Below, one piece after another: positions 1 through 9,072 of a stretch of DNA of 21,664 bases. The DNA is taken from positions 1 through 21,664 of the forward strand of contig JAJYPO010000017.1 in NCBI GenBank assembly GCA_021795275.1. The letters run 5' to 3'. Source of the stretch: Nitrospirota bacterium. GTDB lineage: Bacteria; Nitrospirota_A; Leptospirillia; Leptospirillales; Leptospirillaceae. The translations under genes and the position numbers were made by a program. The notes under the pieces were generated by a model that saw nothing but the letters and a program-made list of their open reading frames with translations, searched no databases and had not been told where the DNA came from. The first letter of the stretch is position 1. Each line of letters begins with the position of its first letter.

Positions 1-495
1 TCGGGATCGATGATCCCGACCCTCCTCGTGGGGGACCAGATTCTCGTTTCCAAGCTGGCTTACGGAGTCAAGAACCCTTTCCATGACCGCTTTCTGTTCC
101 GGACGGGACATCCCCGAAGGGGAGACATCATCGTCTTCAAGTATCCGAAGGATGAGACCAAGGACTTCATCAAGCGGGTTATCGGAATTCCCGGAGATCG
201 CATCCGGATCGTCAAGAAGCAGCTTTACGTCAACGACCAGCTCCAGAAGGAACCCTATACCCAGACACTCGATCCATCGATCACGGATGAGGTGCCACGG
301 GACAACTTCGAAACGGTCGTCCCTCCCCATTCCTATTTTGTGATGGGAGACAACCGGGACGACTCTTACGACTCCCGCTTCTGGGGATTCGTGAAGAGCC
401 GAAAGATCGTCGGACGGGCCGTTCTGATCTATTGGTCCTGGAATAAGGAACGCGATTCTATCCGCCTGTCCCGCCTCGGGAAAATCATTCACTGA
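1..495 (+). CDS. lepB: Signal peptidase I, 5' end outside the window
   Basis: This membrane serine protease removes signal peptides from secreted proteins at the outer face of the cytoplasmic membrane. Only the catalytic part is present; the N-terminal membrane anchor lies upstream of base 1. The reading frame is open to the window edge, and the first codons spell SGSMIPTLLVGD. The catalytic Ser is therefore encoded at 7-9, just before the ATG at 10, so that ATG cannot be the true start. The general-base Lys lies in the FIKRVIGIPGD box, and the C-terminal GDNRDDSYDSRFWGFV box is intact. The gene heads the visible part of an envelope operon and ends 28 bases before the next start. The family assignment is secure; only the N-terminus is unknown. 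Confidence 0.96.
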   Translation, partial: SGSMIPTLLVGDQILVSKLAYGVKNPFHDRFLFRTGHPRRGDIIVFKYPKDETKDFIKRVIGIPGDRIRIVKKQLYVNDQLQKEPYTQTLDPSITDEVPRDNFETVVPPHSYFVMGDNRDDSYDSRFWGFVKSRKIVGRAVLIYWSWNKERDSIRLSRLGKIIH

Positions 496-523
496 GCGGG
501 AACGGCGCGTGACAGGAGAATTC

Positions 524-1582
524 ATGAGCGAAGTGCTTCTCTCCCGACTGGTCGAGACGATGGACCATTTTTCATCGGCCCGGATCCTGGTTGTTGGCGA
601 TGTCATGCTCGACCATTATATCTGGGGCCGGGTCGACCGGATCTCTCCCGAAGCCCCCGTGGCAGTCGTCGGAGTGACGAACGACTCCTACCGGCTGGGG
701 GGGGCGGCCAACGTGGCACACAACATCAGCCGCCTCGGAGGCTCCGTCTCCATTCTTTCGGTGGCCGGGAACGACGGAGAGGGCCTCCGCCTCCGGGAAG
801 ACATGGAACGCATCGGAATCGACACCTCGGGACTCCTCTTTGTCCCCGGGCGTCCCACGACCACCAAGTCCCGGATCATGGCCCACAACCAGCAGCTTCT
901 CCGCATCGACCGTGAAATTCGCTCCGACATTCCGGAAGAAACCCGGAAGGAAGCTCTCGAGCTCTTTTCCCGCTCTCTCAATTCGGTCCAGGCCGTCATC
1001 TTTTCGGACTATGCCAAAGGAATGCTTGTCCCGTCCATGGTCCGGGCCATGATCGACATGGCCCGCGAGCGGGAGATCCCCGTATTCGTGGATCCGAAGG
1101 TCGCCTCGATCGACTTTTTCCGTGGAGCGACCCTGCTGACACCCAACCACCTGGAGGCATCCCGCTCGGCTGGGATCGAGATCACCGACGAGGCGACCCT
1201 GCTGCTTGCGGGACAGGCCCTTCTCGACAGGACATCCTCCCAGGCCGTCCTCATCACCCGGGGAGAGGCGGGCATGACCCTGTTCGAAGGGGGCGACTCC
1301 CTCCACGCGTCCCACATCCCGGCCGTCGCCCAGGATGTCTTCGACGTTACCGGAGCCGGGGACACCGTCATGGCCACTTTGACGCTTGCCCATGCGGCGG
1401 GGGCCTCCCTCCTCGAGGCCGCCGTTCTCTCGAACCTGGCAGCCGGAATCGTGGTCGGCATGGTCGGAACCTCCACCGTAAGCCGGGAACAGCTCCGGGA
1501 GGTGCTGACCCTCTCTTCGCTTTTCGAAACGAATCGAGGCGTCTTCCGCCCGGCCGGCTTCCGTCCCCGGGTTCGTCTCTGA
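524..1582 (+). CDS. hldA: D-glycero-beta-D-manno-heptose-7-phosphate kinase (RfaE domain I type)
   Basis: This cytoplasmic PfkB/ribokinase-family kinase phosphorylates heptose 7-phosphate at C1, a step toward the ADP-heptose used in the LPS inner core. The protein is 352 aa. An N-terminal GDVMLDHYIWGRVDRISPEAP stretch typical of RfaE starts at residue 25. The glycine-rich RLGGAANVAHNISRLGG segment is at 57-73, and the second signature DVTGAGD at 274-280 ends in the catalytic Asp280. It lacks the C-terminal nucleotidyltransferase domain of bifunctional HldE, so it should be a stand-alone HldA-like kinase that needs a separate HldC. I chose ATG 524 because AGGAG at 514-518 sits five bases before it; a GTG at 509 in the same frame overlaps that site. 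The gene is followed after 11 bases by kdsB. Confidence 0.9.
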   Translation: MSEVLLSRLVETMDHFSSARILVVGDVMLDHYIWGRVDRISPEAPVAVVGVTNDSYRLGGAANVAHNISRLGGSVSILSVAGNDGEGLRLREDMERIGIDTSGLLFVPGRPTTTKSRIMAHNQQLLRIDREIRSDIPEETRKEALELFSRSLNSVQAVIFSDYAKGMLVPSMVRAMIDMAREREIPVFVDPKVASIDFFRGATLLTPNHLEASRSAGIEITDEATLLLAGQALLDRTSSQAVLITRGEAGMTLFEGGDSLHASHIPAVAQDVFDVTGAGDTVMATLTLAHAAGASLLEAAVLSNLAAGIVVGMVGTSTVSREQLREVLTLSSLFETNRGVFRPAGFRPRVRL

Positions 1583-1593
1583 AGGAGAAATCC

Positions 1594-2424
1594 ATGGCCC
1601 AACCCTTCGACCACCCTTTTTTTGCAGCCTTCCCGGGGGCGATGCCGGCCGAGCCCCAGCCCACTGGAGAGACCGACGCGGAAGTGGTCGTCGTCATTCC
1701 CGCCCGGATGGCCTCGACACGCTTCCCCGGCAAGCCACTCGCCCGTGTCAACGGGCTTCCGCTTGTGATCCATGTTGCCAGGATGGCACAGAAATCCGAG
1801 GTGACGGACCGCGTCCTCATCGCGACCGATTCTCCCGAGATTCTGAAAGAGGCCCAAGCCCACGGCATTGAAGCCGTCATGACTTCAGGCGGCGCCCATA
1901 CGGGATCGGACCGGGTCGCAGAGGTCGCGCGGACACTCTCCACCCAGATCGTCGTCAATCTCCAGGCCGACGAGATCATGGGAGATCCCCGCATCATCGA
2001 TCAGGCCGTCGACCCGCTGCTCAAGGATGACCGGCTTCCCATGTCCACAGTCCGGAGGGCCCTTTCCGACCCCACCGAGATCCTGAACACGAATATCGTC
2101 AAGGTCGTCTGCAACCAGAGGAATCTGGCCCTTTACTTTTCGAGGAGCCCCATCCCCATGGACCGGGACGGGATCGGGCCGCAACGCCCCGACCTCCGAT
2201 GGGACCAGCACCTCGGAATTTACGCCTTCCGTAAGGCGGCATTGTTGGAGTTCGCGCGTCTTCCGGTCTCTCCTCTTGAGGAGCTCGAGAAACTCGAACA
2301 GCTCAGGGCCCTGGATTACGGCTTCGCGATCTATGTCGCCCGGACGGAGTTTCCCTCTTTCAGGATCGATACACCGGAAGACCTTGCGCTCTTCGTAAAA
2401 ACATTTTCGAACGGATCCTCGTAA
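1594..2424 (+). CDS. kdsB: 3-deoxy-manno-octulosonate cytidylyltransferase (CMP-Kdo synthetase)
   Basis: This enzyme activates Kdo with CTP to give CMP-Kdo for lipid A glycosylation, in the cytoplasm. The 276 aa protein carries the nucleotide-binding IPARMASTRFPGKPL motif at 35-49, then TGSDRVAEV, LYFSRSPIPMDRD, HLGIYAFRK, LEQLRALDYG and a terminal RIDTPEDL, all in family order. Two features are unusual. There is an extra N-terminal stretch of about 28 residues before the first beta strand. The usual NVQGDEP loop reads NLQADEIMG, keeping the metal-binding Asp but changing Gly to Ala and Pro to Ile. The ATG at 1594 has GAAGGAGA just upstream, which supports the long N-terminus. The gene sits between the heptose kinase and pyrG, whose product makes its CTP substrate. 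Confidence 0.93.
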   Translation: MAQPFDHPFFAAFPGAMPAEPQPTGETDAEVVVVIPARMASTRFPGKPLARVNGLPLVIHVARMAQKSEVTDRVLIATDSPEILKEAQAHGIEAVMTSGGAHTGSDRVAEVARTLSTQIVVNLQADEIMGDPRIIDQAVDPLLKDDRLPMSTVRRALSDPTEILNTNIVKVVCNQRNLALYFSRSPIPMDRDGIGPQRPDLRWDQHLGIYAFRKAALLEFARLPVSPLEELEKLEQLRALDYGFAIYVARTEFPSFRIDTPEDLALFVKTFSNGSS

Positions 2425-5050
<2,626 letters not shown>

Positions 5051-5054
<4 letters not shown>

Positions 5055-6052
5055 GTGGATCCTCCCTGGAAAAAGATCTCGAACGGATTTCATTGGGACG
5101 GGGGATCCTCGCGGAGGAGGCCCAGGCCGTCCGCTCCCTCGGGGATTGTCTGGACGGAACCTTCGCCAAGGCTGTGGGGGCGATCCTCTCAAACCCCGGA
5201 AAGCTCGCCGTCACCGGAATAGGAAAATCAGGCCATATCGCCCGGAAGGTCTCCGCCACATTCTCGTCTACCGGCACTCCGGCCTTTTTTCTTCACCCGG
5301 GGGAGGCGCTCCACGGGGATCTCGGAATGCTGGAGTCGAGGGATATCCTTCTGGCCTTTTCCAAATCGGGGGAGACCGAAGAAATCCTGGCCCTCATGCC
5401 TCTCCTCGAAAGAATGGAGATCCCCATGATTGCCATTCTCGGCCAGCCCGACTCCACACTGGGACGGAAGTCGGCCTGGCCCCTCTCCGCCGCAGTCGAA
5501 CGGGAAGCCGGCCCCCTGGGCATCGCCCCCACATCGAGCACAACGGCCATGCTCGCCATGGGCGACGCCCTGGCCATGGTCGTTCTCTCCGAGCGGGACT
5601 TCGGAATCAGGGACTTCGCCTCTCTTCATCCGGGAGGGTCCCTGGGGCGGCAGTACTTTCTCAGGATCGATGCCCTCATGCATGGAGGAGCCCGTCTTCC
5701 CGCGGTCTCTCCGGACGCCCCCCTTCGGGATGTCATTGTCGAAATGACCGCCAAGAAACTGGGCATGACGACCGTAACCGATGGCTCGGGACGTCTCCTC
5801 GGCGTCCTGACGGACGGCGATCTCCGCCGGACCCTCGAGTCATCCCGATCGAGTTCGGCCCCCATTCTGGATCTTCCGGCCCAATCCATCATGACGCGGA
5901 CACCGGCCATCCTCCCCCCGGATACCCTGGCCTCGGAGGCTCTCACACTCATGGAGTCCCGTCAGATCACCAGTGTCGTCGTGACCGGCGAGGACCGCAT
6001 CGTCCTGGGAGTGGTTCATCTCCACGATCTTTTACGGGCGGGGGTTCCCTGA
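5051..6052 (+). CDS. kdsD: Arabinose-5-phosphate isomerase (KpsF/GutQ family)
   Basis: This isomerase converts ribulose 5-phosphate to arabinose 5-phosphate, the substrate of KdsA. The 333 aa protein has an N-terminal SIS domain with VTGIGKSGHIARK and HPGEALHGDLGM, a SKSGETEE loop and APTSSTTAML, followed by two CBS domains beginning near residue 200 (for example TVTDGSGRLLGVLTDGDLRR). I chose GTG 5051, which overlaps the kdsA stop (GTGA) and has GGAGGA about eight bases upstream. Longer upstream readings of the same frame would run inside kdsA. The resulting length agrees with the roughly 328 aa of E. coli KdsD. Its last base is shared with the kdsC ATG. Confidence 0.95.
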
Positions 6053-6588
6053 TGCCCCGCATCCCCCTTCCCGTTCTCCGCAAGCTTCCGGCCATACGGG
6101 GACTCATCCTCGACGTCGACGGCGTCCTGACGGACGGACGCCTTTCCTTCGGCCCCCCGGACGAACTGAAATCCTTCCATGTGCGGGACGGCCACGGCAT
6201 CGCCCTCCTTCTCCGCTCCGGCTTCGTTGTCGGCGTCATCTCGGGCCGCTCGGGAGCCGCCACCGAACGGCGTCTCTCGGACCTCGGCATCAGGGACTAC
6301 ATCCTGGGAGTCAGGGACAAGCCCTCCGCGATGGAGACCCTCCTGTCCCGCTGGTCGCTTGATCCGGCCCGTATCGCCGCCATGGGGGACGATGTCACGG
6401 ACATGATCCTCCTTGGGAGAGCCGGCCTCTCCATCGCTCCCGCCGATTCCCATCGCGCCGTTCTGAGGGCCGTGGACTGGATCACGACGGCTCCGGGAGG
6501 AGCCGGGGCGGTCAGACAGGTCTCGGATGCCCTTCTCTTCGCACAAAAAAGGGACGGAAAAAGCGCCGGAGAGGATCATCGATGCTGA
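6052..6588 (+). CDS. kdsC: Kdo 8-phosphate phosphatase (HAD family)
   Basis: KdsC removes the phosphate from Kdo 8-phosphate to release Kdo. The 178 aa protein has the C0-type HAD layout: LILDVDGVLTDG with Asp21 and Asp23, VISGRSG, the RDKPSAM region with its Lys, and the acidic MGDDVTD motif near residue 120. There is no cap domain, which is typical of KdsC tetramers. The ATG at 6052 shares a base with the kdsD stop (TGATG), and the 3' end overlaps pgsA by seven bases. With KdsD, KdsA and KdsB it completes the four-step Kdo pathway in one operon. Confidence 0.95.
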   Translation: MPRIPLPVLRKLPAIRGLILDVDGVLTDGRLSFGPPDELKSFHVRDGHGIALLLRSGFVVGVISGRSGAATERRLSDLGIRDYILGVRDKPSAMETLLSRWSLDPARIAAMGDDVTDMILLGRAGLSIAPADSHRAVLRAVDWITTAPGGAGAVRQVSDALLFAQKRDGKSAGEDHRC

Positions 6589-7154
6589 ACCTCGCCAATA
6601 CCCTGACCATCGGCCGTTTACTCCTCATTCCGGCCGTCATCATGGCCGACCACTCTCCGAAAGCGGGGCCGAGCCATCTTGCGGCCTTCTTCTTCCTTCT
6701 GGCCTCCCTTACCGACATCCTGGACGGTTTCGTGGCCCGCCGCTACAACATGGTCACCGCCATGGGTAAACTTCTCGATCCGGTTGCCGACAAGATTCTT
6801 GTGAGCTCCGTCCTTTTTCTCCTGGTGGCCCACGGCCTTCTTCCGGCCATTCTGGCGATCATCGTGGTCGCCCGCGAATTCGCCGTCTCGGGACTCCGTT
6901 CGGTCGCGGCCTCCCGTGGTATCATCATTCCGGCCGAAAAAAGCGGGAAGGCCAAAATGGTCGTCCAGACGATCTCGATCGCCCTCCTTCTCGACAACAA
7001 CCGCCATATGGCCATTCCCAGATCGAACTTCCTCCTCAACTTCCACTGGATCGGCCTTTTGACCTTCTGGATCGCGATCGTCCTCACCATCATCTCCGGG
7101 CTCCAGTACCTTCTCTGGTACCGCTGGGTCACCGGCCAGGACGATGTTTCATGA
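6582..7154 (+). CDS. pgsA: CDP-diacylglycerol--glycerol-3-phosphate 3-phosphatidyltransferase
   Basis: PgsA makes phosphatidylglycerol phosphate, the committed step to phosphatidylglycerol, in the cytoplasmic membrane. The 190 aa protein has several hydrophobic helices and a complete CDP-alcohol phosphotransferase signature: Asp45, Asp48, Gly49, Ala52, Arg53, Gly62, Asp66 and Asp70. The N-terminal NLANTLTIGRLLLIP is typical of PgsA. GGAGAGG precedes ATG 6582, which overlaps the end of kdsC, and the stop overlaps plsY as ATGA. Another CDP-alcohol transferase such as phosphatidylserine synthase is less likely given the N-terminus and length. Confidence 0.93.
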   Translation: MLNLANTLTIGRLLLIPAVIMADHSPKAGPSHLAAFFFLLASLTDILDGFVARRYNMVTAMGKLLDPVADKILVSSVLFLLVAHGLLPAILAIIVVAREFAVSGLRSVAASRGIIIPAEKSGKAKMVVQTISIALLLDNNRHMAIPRSNFLLNFHWIGLLTFWIAIVLTIISGLQYLLWYRWVTGQDDVS

Positions 7155-7768
7155 CGAAAGATGTCCTTCTCGTCCTTCTTGCCTACCTTCTCGGCTCGAT
7201 CCCGACCGGCCTTCTTCTTGCCCGCATCAAGGGCGTCGACATCCGCAAGGCCGGAAGCGGAAACATCGGCTTCAGCAATGTCATGCGGGTGGTCGGGAAG
7301 GACCGGCAGGGAAAGATCCTGGGACTCCTGACACTGGCGGGGGACATGGGGAAAGGGATCCTGGCGGTCCGGACCGGATTCCTTTTCGGGGGCCCCTTCG
7401 ACCCCTTTCTCGCCGGCCTCTTTGTTTTCCTGGGGCACCTCTTTTCCTTCTGGCTCCGGGGAAAGGGCGGCAAGGGGGTGGCGACCGGGCTCGGTGTGGC
7501 TCTCGGAATGAATCCCCTGTTCGGCCTTTTGGCCTGCCTTCCCTGGCTTCTCCTTTTCCTCGCTTCGCGCACCGCCTCCATCGCCTCGATGGGGAGCTTC
7601 GCCATCATGCCTTTCGCAGCCGCTTTCTGGGGGCGCCTTCCCGGCTTCGGCCGCACTCCCCTGCCCGCGGGAGGAACGATTCTCTTTGCCCTCATGGCCG
7701 CTTTCGTTATTGTCCGCCACCGGGAAAACATCGCCAGACTGATCTCGAAGAATGAAAATAGATTGTAA
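7151..7768 (+). CDS. plsY: Acyl-phosphate--glycerol-3-phosphate acyltransferase
   Basis: PlsY transfers an acyl group from acyl phosphate to glycerol 3-phosphate, the first step of phosphatidic acid synthesis, in the cytoplasmic membrane. The 205 aa multi-span protein contains the three family motifs: LLGSIPTG near the start, GSGNIGFSNVMR (usually GSGNIGATNVLR), and GHLFSFWLRGKGGKGVATGLG. A terminal RHRENIARL also fits. It is the last gene of the long operon and is coupled to pgsA by ATGA. Its stop codon lies inside a perfect 17-base palindrome, and the sequence turns strongly AT-rich immediately afterwards. Confidence 0.95.
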   Translation: MTKDVLLVLLAYLLGSIPTGLLLARIKGVDIRKAGSGNIGFSNVMRVVGKDRQGKILGLLTLAGDMGKGILAVRTGFLFGGPFDPFLAGLFVFLGHLFSFWLRGKGGKGVATGLGVALGMNPLFGLLACLPWLLLFLASRTASIASMGSFAIMPFAAAFWGRLPGFGRTPLPAGGTILFALMAAFVIVRHRENIARLISKNENRL

Positions 7769-7778
7769 ACTTTACAAT
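7762..7778. repeat. Perfect AT-rich palindrome over the plsY stop
   Basis: ATTGTAAA-C-TTTACAAT is an exact inverted repeat with a one-base centre. It spans the plsY TAA at 7766-7768. The one-base centre is too tight for a good RNA hairpin, so a DNA-binding site is more likely than a classical terminator. The AT-rich run after it is not a clean T-tract. Confidence 0.5.
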
Positions 7779-7865
7779 TATTTAATTTTATCAACTAAAA
7801 TAATTCAATTAATTTAGATGATTTACTTAATTCCGTGATTACAGTCACGCTATATACCCCTCTAA
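7769..7865. other. AT-rich intergenic stretch upstream of the M23 peptidase promoter
   Basis: About 100 bases made largely of A and T, in striking contrast to the GC-rich genes on both sides. No open reading frame of note is present. It lies directly upstream of a good promoter and contains a CRP-like palindrome, so it reads as a regulatory region (UP-element-like or protein-bound) rather than as a decayed gene. Confidence 0.6.
7834..7849. promoter_or_regulatory. CRP/FNR-like operator
   Basis: CGTGATTACAGTCACG has GTGA and TCAC half-sites separated by exactly six bases, the layout of the TGTGA-N6-TCACA consensus. Its centre is about 64 bases upstream of the start point predicted from the -10 box, close to a class I activator position. 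The match to the half-sites is direct; the identity of any bound protein is inference. Confidence 0.5.
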
Positions 7866-7896
7866 TGGCTCTTGACATTTCTCTGATTTGAGCCAT
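7865..7896. repeat. Inverted repeat overlapping the -35 and -10 boxes
   Basis: ATGGCTC at 7865-7871 and its exact reverse complement GAGCCAT at 7890-7896 flank an 18-base gap. The left arm ends just before the -35 box and the right arm runs into the -10 box, which is where a repressor would compete with RNA polymerase. Its function is inferred from position only. Confidence 0.4.
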
Positions 7897-7899
7897 AAT
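7872..7899 (+). promoter_or_regulatory. Sigma-70-type promoter for the M23 peptidase gene
   Basis: A perfect -35 box TTGACA at 7872-7877 is separated by 16 bases from the -10 box CATAAT at 7894-7899. This predicts a start near 7906 and a leader of about 84 bases before ATG 7990. It is the best-formed promoter in the window. Confidence 0.75.
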
Positions 7900-7949
7900 C
7901 GTACCAGAGTGATCAAGAGGATTATCCGCGATTCAGGAAGTGCGGACAT

Positions 7950-7970
7950 TCGGGAAGGACTCTCTTCCGA
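7950..7970 (+). promoter_or_regulatory. Possible hairpin in the M23 peptidase leader
   Basis: TCGG(G)AAG and CTTCCGA can pair over seven bases with one bulged G, around a six-base loop. The foot lies five bases before the AGGAGGG ribosome-binding site at 7976-7982. It could stabilise the message or modulate initiation, but short stems also occur by chance. Confidence 0.3.
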
Positions 7971-7989
7971 CAGGCAGGAGGGACGTGAA

Positions 7990-8925
7990 ATGGACACGAA
8001 GACGCTCAGAGAAAAGACCTTCACAGTTCTTGTCGTCCCCTCTCCGAACGACCGAATTCGCCGCTATGAAATTTCTGGCCGATGGATTCGGTGGGGCGGA
8101 GTGGCCGGCCTGGTCTTCATCGCCTTTGCGGGGGTTTTTTCCGTTCTCGCCTTCCTGCTTTTCGAAAAGGAGGCCCGGATGATTGCCCTGCAGCATCAGA
8201 GCCGGCTCCAGAAGGAAGAGATTGTCCGGATCTACCGGAGACTGCAGGACATCCACTCCACGATGGTCGACGTCGCCAAGCTCGAGCGCAAAGTCCGGCT
8301 GATCATGAACACCACCGAATCAAATAGTTCGAACGTCGTTCTGGGACTTGGCGGACCGGAACACTCCGTGGCTCCGTCGGCCCTCATCCAGAAGGGCCGG
8401 CGTGGAATGGACGACCTCATGACCGAGATGGACCGGCAGATCGGGGATATCGAGCACGGAGTCCTCAACCAGGAGGAATCCCTGGCGGGTCTCAAACATG
8501 TCATTCTGGACCGGCAGACCGAATGGGCCTTCACTCCAAGCATCTGGCCAGCCCATGGAGTTGTCACCTCCCGGTTCGGCTGGCGAACCTCTCCGTTTGG
8601 ACTGGGCCGCGACTTTCATCCGGGACTTGACATTGCGGGAGCGCTCGGCACACCGATCATAGCCACCGCTTCCGGGACCGTTTCCCTTGCAGGATGGGAC
8701 CAGGGCTTCGGAAAAACGGTCGTCATCGATCATACGGGAACCATCTCCACCCTCTACGGACATCTTGAGAAGGTGGCCGTCTACGAGGGGGAACATGTCA
8801 AGCGGGGCGACGTCATCGGATATCTGGGGAACTCCGGACTTTCCACCGGCCCCCATCTGCACTATCAGATCATGGTCAACCGGAGCCCGGTCAATCCCAA
8901 GCGCTACATCCTGAACCGCTTCTGA
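7990..8925 (+). CDS. Membrane-anchored M23 family peptidase (LytM-type peptidoglycan endopeptidase or NlpD/EnvC-like regulator)
   Basis: M23 metallopeptidases cut peptide cross-links in peptidoglycan. The 311 aa protein has a cytoplasmic N-terminus, one membrane segment at about 37-58, a charged helical region at about 60-175 likely to form a coiled coil, and a C-terminal M23 domain. The zinc ligands are all present: His210 and Asp214 in HPGLD, and His291 in GPHLHY, with His258 in YGHL and His289 as the usual catalytic histidines. It is therefore predicted to be an active enzyme rather than a degenerate activator. ATG 7990 has AGGAGGG seven bases upstream and lies below the promoter. A TTG at 7888 in the same frame lies inside the promoter and is rejected. 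Confidence 0.9.
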   Translation: MDTKTLREKTFTVLVVPSPNDRIRRYEISGRWIRWGGVAGLVFIAFAGVFSVLAFLLFEKEARMIALQHQSRLQKEEIVRIYRRLQDIHSTMVDVAKLERKVRLIMNTTESNSSNVVLGLGGPEHSVAPSALIQKGRRGMDDLMTEMDRQIGDIEHGVLNQEESLAGLKHVILDRQTEWAFTPSIWPAHGVVTSRFGWRTSPFGLGRDFHPGLDIAGALGTPIIATASGTVSLAGWDQGFGKTVVIDHTGTISTLYGHLEKVAVYEGEHVKRGDVIGYLGNSGLSTGPHLHYQIMVNRSPVNPKRYILNRF

Positions 8926-8939
8926 TCCTCAATGGCTTC

Positions 8940-8964
8940 GGGACGGGGTCTTTTCTCCCGTCCC
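8940..8964 (+). terminator. Possible terminator hairpin after the M23 peptidase gene
   Basis: GGGACGGG at 8940-8947 and CCCGTCCC at 8957-8964 form an eight-base GC-rich stem with a nine-base loop, 14 bases after the stop codon. The T-rich stretch comes only at 8981-8990, so it is not a textbook intrinsic terminator. It may act with a factor or simply protect the 3' end. Confidence 0.45.
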
Positions 8965-8968
8965 CTTC

Positions 8969-8997
8969 TGGTTAAAAACCTTTGTTTGTTCTAGAAT
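8969..8997 (+). promoter_or_regulatory. Weak candidate promoter upstream of the histidine kinase
   Basis: TAGAAT at 8992-8997 is a good -10 box. The hexamer 17 bases upstream, TGGTTA at 8969-8974, matches the -35 consensus at only three positions. It falls between the preceding hairpin and the kinase start at 9073, where a promoter would be expected. Confidence 0.3.
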
Positions 8998-9072
8998 GCC
9001 CCTGATGCGGTTGTCTCTCTCCGGAAGGCGACCCGTCCGACGACACAACACAGGTAGACGCAGGGGGCCTGA

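Noticed and set aside
7762..7778. BirA-type biotin operator suggested by TTGTAAAC
   Set aside because: BirA sites have the two half-sites separated by about 14-16 bases; here the centre is one base.
7888..7989. Earlier TTG start for the M23 peptidase
   Set aside because: The TTG falls between the -35 and -10 boxes of the promoter, upstream of the predicted transcript start, while ATG 7990 has an excellent ribosome-binding site.
8970..8990. GGTT/AACC mini-hairpin followed by T-rich sequence as terminator of the M23 gene
   Set aside because: A four-base AT-containing stem with a three-base loop is too weak; the GC-rich hairpin at 8940-8964 is a better candidate.
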